Shown one piece after another: positions 58,829-64,000 of a DNA stretch of 64,000 bases. Under the pieces are notes generated by a model. That model was not told where the DNA came from and did not search any database. It worked only from the letters and a program-made list of their open reading frames with translations. The stretch is from Candidatus Palauibacter scopulicola. GTDB lineage: Bacteria > Gemmatimonadota > Gemmatimonadetes > Palauibacterales > Palauibacteraceae. A program made the position numbers and the translations under genes. The stretch is from contig NZ_CANPWG010000067.1 in the NCBI RefSeq assembly GCF_947581915.1, forward strand, positions 92,657 to 156,656, in the 5' to 3' direction. The stretch's first letter is position 1; each line of letters starts with the position of its first letter.

Positions 58829-61246
58829 CTAGACCCCGGCCGCTGCCAGCTCTTCCAGCACGCGCTCCGGGCGCAGCGGGATGCGGCGCATGCGCACGCC
58901 GGTCGCATCGTAAATCGCGTTCGCGATCGCCGCCGGGACCGTGCGGTGCGAGGGCTCGCCCGCTCCGTAGTGCGGCAGGTCCGGCCGGTCCGGGTTCGGG
59001 TCGCCGTTGACGGTCACGACATCGATCTGCTCGGGCGCGTCCCGGTGCGTGATGGTCGGGTGCGTACGCCAGTCGACGCTGGTAACCCTCTCGTCGTCGA
59101 ACCGCACCTCCTCGAACAGGGTCCGGCTGATCCCGTGCAGGAGGTTCCCCTGGATCGTGTTCTCGAGGCCGTCGGGGTTGATCACGAGGCCGCAGTCGTG
59201 CGCGCACATCATGCGCTTGACCCACACGCGCCCACTCTCCCGGTCGACCTCCACCTCCGCGATCGTCGCGACGGCCGTCTGTATGCGGTACGCGTACGAG
59301 ATCCCGCGCCCGGTGAGGATGCGCCCGCCGCCCGGCTCCCTAGGCGAAGGCCTCGGCTCCCAGCCGAACGCCTCGGCCGCCGCTTCGATGACGGCGATCG
59401 AGCGGGCCCGGCGGAACGTCGCGTCGTCCTCCGTCGTCCCGCGCAGGAGGCGGAGACGGAACTCGACCGGGTCGGCGTTCGCGGCCGCGGCCATCTCGTC
59501 GATGAACGATTCTCCGGCGAAGGTCGTCTGCGGGCCGTTGGGGTCGCGCAGGTTGCCCGTGCGGAGCGGCGTCTCGAAGGCGAGCGGGAAGCGGACGGCC
59601 CGCGTCTCCTCCCGCCGGTTGGGGATGTGGTACATCTCGTCCGGGCCCCGGCCGCCGCCGGGAGACGGCCGCTCGGGCCGGATCCCCATGAGCTGGGCGA
59701 TGAGCACGGTGTCGGCCTGGTTGTAGCCGACGTGCGCGTAGTTCGCGATCCGGGCGCGATAGTCGAGCGCAACGACGTTGCCGGCGTCGTCCAGCCCGCC
59801 GCGAAGATCGATGGCGAAGGCGGGGCCCTTCGTGTCCCACGCCGTCTCCTCGTGGCGCATCCACTGCACCCGCACGGGGCGGCCCAGTTCCCGCGCCAGG
59901 TACGCCGCCTCGAAGCCCGCGTCGTCCGCCGCCGTGCGCCCGTATAGTTGCGGACCCTCCATCCAGATCACCCGCACCCGTTCCGGCGGCATGCCGAGGA
60001 ACTCGGCGATTCCCGTGCGGTGGCTGTAGGGCTTCATGTCGTTCGTGTAGATCGTCATCTGCCCGTCCGAGGGGTCGGCCACGGCGTGGGCGGGCCCGAT
60101 CGCCGTGTGTCCCTGGAAGGGGATGTCGTAGCCGGCTTCGACAACCGTCACCGCGCCCGCCAGCGCCGCGCCGGGATCCCCCTCTTCGCGGGGGCGGGAA
60201 GGTGTCCCGGTCCCCGCGCCGACCGGGGTGGCGCCGCGCATGTAGTCGAAGAGGTCCTCGGACGTTGGGAAGGGCGCCGTCTCCGGCCTCTCCCACTCGA
60301 GCGCGAGGCTCTCCGCCGCCTGGATCGCCTGTTCCTCCCGCTCGCAGACGACGGCGACGTAGTTCCCCTCCCGGAAGACGCGGATGAAGCCGGGGATGTC
60401 GCGGATGGAGGACTCGTCGACGGAGACGAGCCGCGCGCCGGCGAAGGGCGGCCGCACGTTCCGCGCGTGGACCATGCCGGGGAGCTGCACGTCGACCGCC
60501 CACTCGAGCGACCCATCGACCTTGGCAGGGATGTCGTATCGCGGGAGGGACTGCCCGACGATCTTCAGGTCCTGGACCGGCTTCACGGACGCGAGGCCGG
60601 TCGTCTCGTTGACGTTCCTTCCCGTGAGGGCAACGTCGAAGCGCCGTCCGCCGATCAGATCGCCGTACGTGGCCGTGCGCTCGGGATCGGTCGCCACGGA
60701 GATGACGCCTTCGCTGACGGTGAGTTCGTCGGCGGGGACGTCGAAGCGCTCCGAAGCCAGCTCCAGCAGGACCCGTCGCGCTTCAGCCGCGACGCGACGC
60801 GCCGGCAGCGCGTCCCGCTCGATGGCATCGGAACCGCCCGATCCGCCCTGATCGACCGTCATATCCGTTCGGCCCATGACGAGCGTGGCCCGGTCGTAGG
60901 CGAGGTCGAGTTCGTCGCACATCATCTGACGCATGGCGGTCCCGGTCCCCTGCCCGCCGTCCGTCTTGCCGACGTAGAAGGTGGCCGTGCCGTCCTCGTG
61001 CACGACGAGCCACGAGTCGAGCTGGAGGTAATCGGGGTCGGGGTACGGGTTCGCCTCGCCGGGGGCGCCGGAGCCGTTCCGGCCGGGTCCCGCCACACCG
61101 ATGCCGCCCGCGCCGCTGAAGCCCACGCTGCTGAAGCCGAGGACGAACAGCCCCGATGTCCTGAGGAAGTCGCGGCGGGACGTGTCGCCCTCCCATCGGC
61201 CGAGCGCGTCGTCGAGCTTCGCGGACAACTCCGCCGGGCGCCTCAC
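58829..61246 (-). CDS. Tat-exported molybdopterin subunit of xanthine dehydrogenase family
   Basis: An 805-residue protein with a twin-arginine signal (TSRRDFLRTSGLFVLGFSSVGF). The molybdopterin aldehyde/isoquinoline oxidoreductase fold follows. VGKTDGGQGTGTAMRQMMCDEL is a cofactor segment, GQSLPRYDIPAKVDG and VQWMRHEETAWDTKGPAF lie in the middle, and the end HRTVPAAIANAIYDATGVRMRRIPLRPE is typical. It pairs with the 2Fe-2S subunit encoded just upstream; the start GTG overlaps that stop. It oxidises an aromatic or aldehyde substrate in the periplasm. No FAD subunit is seen, so a cytochrome is the likely electron acceptor. Confidence 0.88.
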   Translation of the reverse strand: MRRPAELSAKLDDALGRWEGDTSRRDFLRTSGLFVLGFSSVGFSGAGGIGVAGPGRNGSGAPGEANPYPDPDYLQLDSWLVVHEDGTATFYVGKTDGGQGTGTAMRQMMCDELDLAYDRATLVMGRTDMTVDQGGSGGSDAIERDALPARRVAAEARRVLLELASERFDVPADELTVSEGVISVATDPERTATYGDLIGGRRFDVALTGRNVNETTGLASVKPVQDLKIVGQSLPRYDIPAKVDGSLEWAVDVQLPGMVHARNVRPPFAGARLVSVDESSIRDIPGFIRVFREGNYVAVVCEREEQAIQAAESLALEWERPETAPFPTSEDLFDYMRGATPVGAGTGTPSRPREEGDPGAALAGAVTVVEAGYDIPFQGHTAIGPAHAVADPSDGQMTIYTNDMKPYSHRTGIAEFLGMPPERVRVIWMEGPQLYGRTAADDAGFEAAYLARELGRPVRVQWMRHEETAWDTKGPAFAIDLRGGLDDAGNVVALDYRARIANYAHVGYNQADTVLIAQLMGIRPERPSPGGGRGPDEMYHIPNRREETRAVRFPLAFETPLRTGNLRDPNGPQTTFAGESFIDEMAAAANADPVEFRLRLLRGTTEDDATFRRARSIAVIEAAAEAFGWEPRPSPREPGGGRILTGRGISYAYRIQTAVATIAEVEVDRESGRVWVKRMMCAHDCGLVINPDGLENTIQGNLLHGISRTLFEEVRFDDERVTSVDWRTHPTITHRDAPEQIDVVTVNGDPNPDRPDLPHYGAGEPSHRTVPAAIANAIYDATGVRMRRIPLRPERVLEELAAAGV

Positions 61247-61806
61247 CGGTCCACCTCCCCGCCAGCCTCATTCGCGCCAGCCTCATCCGCGCCGTTGGCC
61301 GCACCGGCCCCATTCGCCGAGTCGACCCCACCGGCCCCGTTCGCCATTGCCTCCGCGGCGCGTTTCACGGCGGACTGGATCCGGTAGTACGTCATGCAGC
61401 GGCAGAGGGCGCCATTCATCCCTTGCCGGATCTCGTCGTCGCTCGGGTCCGGATTGCGGTCGAGGAGCGCTTTGGCGGTGAGGATCTGGCCGTTCTGGCA
61501 GTACCCGCACTGCGGCACCTGCTCGTCGATCCACGCCTGCTGCACGGGATCGAGTTCGCCGGCGGCGGACAGGCCGTCGAGGGTGACGATCTCGCCCTCG
61601 GCGCGGGACACCGGGCGCATGCAGGAACGGATCGCGCGGCCGTCCAGCAGCACGGTGCACGTCCCGCACTGGCCGAGGCCGCAACCGAACCGGGGCCCGC
61701 GGAGGCCGAGATCGTTCCGGAGGACGTAGAGCAGCGGGGTCGAGGGTTCGACGTCGAGCGAGTGGGTCTCGCCGTTCACTCGGAGCGTAATCACGGTGCG
61801 ACGCAT
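61243..61806 (-). CDS. 2Fe-2S subunit of molybdenum hydroxylase
   Basis: A 187-residue protein. GCGLGQCGTCTVLLDGRAIRSC binds the plant-type [2Fe-2S] cluster. CGYCQNGQILTAKALLDRNPDP and GALCRCMTYYRIQSAVKRAAE bind the second cluster. This is the small subunit of the xanthine dehydrogenase family and carries electrons from the molybdenum subunit. After residue 155 there is a low-complexity tail rich in Asn-Gly-Ala, encoded by a GC-rich repeat (about 61265-61345). The ATG at 61806 has GGAGGA upstream and lies within the end of the tannase gene (16-nt overlap). Confidence 0.93.
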   Translation of the reverse strand: MRRTVITLRVNGETHSLDVEPSTPLLYVLRNDLGLRGPRFGCGLGQCGTCTVLLDGRAIRSCMRPVSRAEGEIVTLDGLSAAGELDPVQQAWIDEQVPQCGYCQNGQILTAKALLDRNPDPSDDEIRQGMNGALCRCMTYYRIQSAVKRAAEAMANGAGGVDSANGAGAANGADEAGANEAGGEVDR

Positions 61807-63320
61807 TCGAAGCTGTCCTCCTGCTTCGGGTCTCCGGTGCCGTTGTAGGCGGCGTAGGCCGGCCACGGGCACACGGGCCGCTGCATCTCGACGCCGGCCT
61901 CGCCGAACTTCGTCGCGACGAGCCGCTCGGGGGCCTCGTCCTCCTCGACCCACGACTGGATGGCGGCGATCCAGTCGACGAAGTCCGGGCCCGGCCCGCC
62001 CGCGCAGTGCAGGACGCCGGGCAGCATGAACAACCGCGTGTAGCCCTCCGCTTCGTCGTCGCCCGCGGCCACGCCCTCATAGTAGGCGATGGTTCCGCTG
62101 GCGGGGATCGCAGGGTCCGACCAGCCGGTCCACAGGATCAGCTTGCCGCCCGCCGTCTTGAACGCGGTCAGATCCGTGTCCGTCGCGTTGAGGATCGCGC
62201 GGGCGCGGCGCGTGTCCTCCTCCCACGCGAAGTAGTCGCTGAAGTCGTACGTGGAGTAGTCGAACTCCGGGTCGTCGAAGATGATGTACTTGTACATCTG
62301 CGTGCCGAAGGCGTAGTGGAGGTTGGGTCCGGCCGGCCCGAGCTGCATCTCACGCCCCGTGACCCACATTCTCCACCCGCCCTGGTCGGTCTCGCCCCCG
62401 AAGGGCAAGCCGGGGTAGACGTGCCGGTCCCCCGCGCGGGCACCGCCGTAGATCACCTCCGCGGCGGCCCGCTGTTCGGCCGTCAGTCCCTCGATCGAGG
62501 CGATGTCGATCTCGCACGCCATGGGGTTCGTCATGAACCCGTCCTCCACACCGTCGTTCCCGTCGCACGCCTCGAGGATCGCAGCTTCGAGGATGGCCGC
62601 GGCCTCGTCCGTGATGACCGGGGTCGCGAGGTCGTTCGGGTCGGGATACAGCGCCTGCTGGGTCTGGAGGAAGAAGGCGCCGAGGCCGGGCCAGTCGTAG
62701 GCCGGCGCCCCGGACACGATGCCGTCGAAGTCGTCCGGATAGCGCTGCGACGACATCATCGCCTGGCCCCCGCCGCGCGAGCAGCCGATGAAATACGAGT
62801 ACTCGATGTCGCGGCCGTAGAAGAGGCGGACGATCGTCTTCGCCGTCTCCGCCGTCACGTGCACCGCCCGGTGGCCGAAGTTCACCTCCCGGTCGGGCCG
62901 GTTCAGCGCCCAGCTCGCGTCGATGCCCGGGCCCTGGTGTCCCGTGTCCGTCCCCACCGTGGCGAACCCGCGGCTCAGGACCGAGACCGGCCCCGCGAAC
63001 TGGAGCGCCTGGTTCTGGACGCTCCCCACGAACCCGCCGCCGCCGCCCATGAGGAAGCGGCCGTTCCAGTCCTCGGCCAGCGGGAGGAGAAGCTCGAAGT
63101 GGATCTCCTCGTCGATCGTCCCGCGCACGCGGCAGTGCGCCGGGTCGCTCGCGCCGGCCTCGACCTCCGTCACCTCCTCGAGGACGAAGCCGCTCCATGA
63201 CGTGGCAGTCAGTTCGTCGCACGTGAGGGCGGGGACGAGGTCGACCGCGGGCGCGGGGGCGAAGGCAGTCAAGGTCAGGACGGCGGCGGACGAAACCGCG
63301 AGGCGGCGCGACGGAGTCAT
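61791..63320 (-). CDS. Secreted tannase/feruloyl esterase family protein
   Basis: A 509-residue protein with a signal peptide (RRLAVSSAAVLTLTAFAPAPA). The alpha/beta hydrolase of the tannase/feruloyl esterase family follows. LLLPLAEDWNGRFLMGGGGGFVG lies early, FIGCSRGGGQAMMSSQRYPDDFDG carries the catalytic Ser after a Cys, and GPGPDFVDW with VLHCAGG carries the paired Cys and catalytic His. KLILWTGWSDPAIPASGTIAYYEGV holds the Asp. It hydrolyses ester bonds of aromatic acids in the periplasm. GGGGAAAC precedes the ATG. The downstream molybdenum hydroxylase may act on the released aromatic compound. Confidence 0.9.
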   Translation of the reverse strand: MTPSRRLAVSSAAVLTLTAFAPAPAVDLVPALTCDELTATSWSGFVLEEVTEVEAGASDPAHCRVRGTIDEEIHFELLLPLAEDWNGRFLMGGGGGFVGSVQNQALQFAGPVSVLSRGFATVGTDTGHQGPGIDASWALNRPDREVNFGHRAVHVTAETAKTIVRLFYGRDIEYSYFIGCSRGGGQAMMSSQRYPDDFDGIVSGAPAYDWPGLGAFFLQTQQALYPDPNDLATPVITDEAAAILEAAILEACDGNDGVEDGFMTNPMACEIDIASIEGLTAEQRAAAEVIYGGARAGDRHVYPGLPFGGETDQGGWRMWVTGREMQLGPAGPNLHYAFGTQMYKYIIFDDPEFDYSTYDFSDYFAWEEDTRRARAILNATDTDLTAFKTAGGKLILWTGWSDPAIPASGTIAYYEGVAAGDDEAEGYTRLFMLPGVLHCAGGPGPDFVDWIAAIQSWVEEDEAPERLVATKFGEAGVEMQRPVCPWPAYAAYNGTGDPKQEDSFECVAP

Positions 63321-63461
63321 GTGTTTCCCCGGGTCGGAGTGTCCCGCGACGAGCACCTCCGGGCCCGACCCGCGGGTCAGGGCTCGGAGGCGCGACCGAG
63401 CAGAGTTACGGTGCCGTCGGGGACGCCGGGCCGCAACGGTCTCGGGGCCCGGGATCGCAGA

Positions 63462-63932
63462 TCAGCGCTGCTTTTCGGGCAAGCGCATATGGACGCCACG
63501 GGCTTCCATGTGCGTCCGTAGCATTTGCTCGGCCTCGTCGTGCGTGATCTCGCCTGCCTCGACGGCCGCGTGGAGTCGGCGGAACTCCATGGCCAACTGG
63601 GTGGAGAACTCCTCCAGCCCGGGAGTCAACTCCCCGATGCGCTCCATCACGCCTTCAAGGCTCAGCCGGAGATCCCGGGGGACCTCCTTCCTTGTGATGT
63701 CGCCCGATTGCAGGAGCCCATCGAGCCTCCCGCCCACGACTTCGATCTCCCGCTTGGCCTGCTCGAGGCGCTCCACCGTCCTGCGGATGCGCGCCTGGGC
63801 TTCCGGGTCGAGGTCAAGCGCCTGGAAGGTTCCGTCTTCCTCCACGTACCCGAGGCCTGCCTCAGGATCGATCACCAGTTTCCCCGAGTGGATCAAGGAG
63901 GTTCCATCCTCGTACTTGACCTCCACTTCCAT
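63462..63932 (-). CDS. Hypothetical helical protein
   Basis: A 156-residue acidic protein I do not recognise. A short beta segment (VEVKYEDGTSLIHSGKLVID, GLGYVEEDG) is followed by long amphipathic helices (RIRRTVERLEQAKREIEVVGG, HAAVEAGEITHDEAEQMLRTHMEARG) that look like coiled coils. There is no signal or membrane segment. GGGACGGT lies just before the ATG. A few codons of another minus-strand gene end at 63979, so it could be the second gene of an operon that continues beyond the right edge. Confidence 0.6.
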   Translation of the reverse strand: MEVEVKYEDGTSLIHSGKLVIDPEAGLGYVEEDGTFQALDLDPEAQARIRRTVERLEQAKREIEVVGGRLDGLLQSGDITRKEVPRDLRLSLEGVMERIGELTPGLEEFSTQLAMEFRRLHAAVEAGEITHDEAEQMLRTHMEARGVHMRLPEKQR

Positions 63933-64000
63933 ACCGTCCCAGCTAGTTCTCGTCCGTAAATCGCTTCATGGCAGAGCTTTACCGGCGTGTTTTCACCAGT

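Noticed and set aside
55990..58908. Long open frame on the minus strand (about 972 codons)
   Set aside because: It covers two well-supported plus-strand genes and shows no family or signal sequence.
63933..64000. Gene MKRFTDEN at the right edge
   Set aside because: It is only eight codons with a stop; more likely it is an untranslated leader between the end of an upstream gene and the hypothetical gene.

Overview
The window looks like a chromosomal segment of a high-G+C Gram-negative bacterium. Several features point towards Gemmatimonadota or a related group of peptide- and polymer-degrading bacteria: two TonB-dependent receptors, each paired with an outer-membrane accessory protein (DUF4249 type and GLPGLI type), many secreted metallo- and serine peptidases, Tat-exported oxidoreductases, and cytochrome c and quinoprotein modules. 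The phylum is an inference from gene content only. I saw no rRNA, tRNA, CRISPR array or insertion sequence, and no stretch longer than about 300 bases lacks a gene.

Positions 1-2951 (minus strand) have visibly lower G+C and hold a tight operon: a double-SLATT membrane protein, a tRNA-guanine-transglycosylase (TGT)-like protein, an OGG-type HhH-GPD DNA glycosylase and a QueC-like protein cut by the window edge. This combination matches the ancillary genes (Cap10, Cap11, Cap9) plus a 2TM-type effector of type IV CBASS anti-phage systems. The signalling cyclase (CD-NTase) is not in the window and would be expected to the left of base 1. A second low-G+C insert at 18832-20340 is an orphan nuclease with a FokI-like cleavage domain. 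Two AAA+ ATPases with DUF4143 (23660-24913 and 52641-53861) are each preceded by a short tandem-repeat array with a period of 22 to 24 bp, and neither has a recognisable ATG/GTG/TTG start.

The rest is high-G+C housekeeping and catabolism. 2967-18828 carries an MFS transporter, a secreted cyanophycinase-like peptidase, an exported class V aminotransferase, NIPSNAP, a thermonuclease, a DUF6503 lipoprotein, an FKBP isomerase, a fumarylacetoacetate hydrolase (FAH)-family enzyme, a 1434-residue M14 peptidase, a cytochrome c, a Cache-autotransporter protein and a DinB-like protein. 20476-23542 is a coupled operon of CstA, an ArsA/GET3-type ATPase and a small protein ending in Cys-Cys, which suggests regulated pyruvate/peptide uptake. 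25141-32204 is another coupled run (amidohydrolase lipoprotein, gamma-glutamyltransferase-like, S9 peptidase, quinoprotein). 32330-38447 holds a serine hydrolase, a sterol-desaturase-like enzyme, a DUF4249/TonB pair and a LysM-VanY-like peptidase.

38572-40914 is a complete pxpABC 5-oxoprolinase set. 41068-48090 runs from a secreted dipeptidase through two tandem exported FAH-family proteins, an APC amino-acid permease and a dimethylargininase-like amidinohydrolase to an SRPBCC protein. 48100-52525 has MarC, a serine hydrolase, a metallo-beta-lactamase-fold hydrolase and a MATE pump. 53966-58806 has the GLPGLI/TonB pair and a heparan-glucosaminide acetyltransferase-like membrane protein. 58829-63320 is a tannase/feruloyl esterase followed by a two-subunit Tat-exported molybdenum hydroxylase. 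Overall the segment imports peptides and aromatic esters through the outer membrane, cleaves them in the periplasm and recycles glutamyl and oxoproline products, with a few defence or selfish cassettes inserted between operons.
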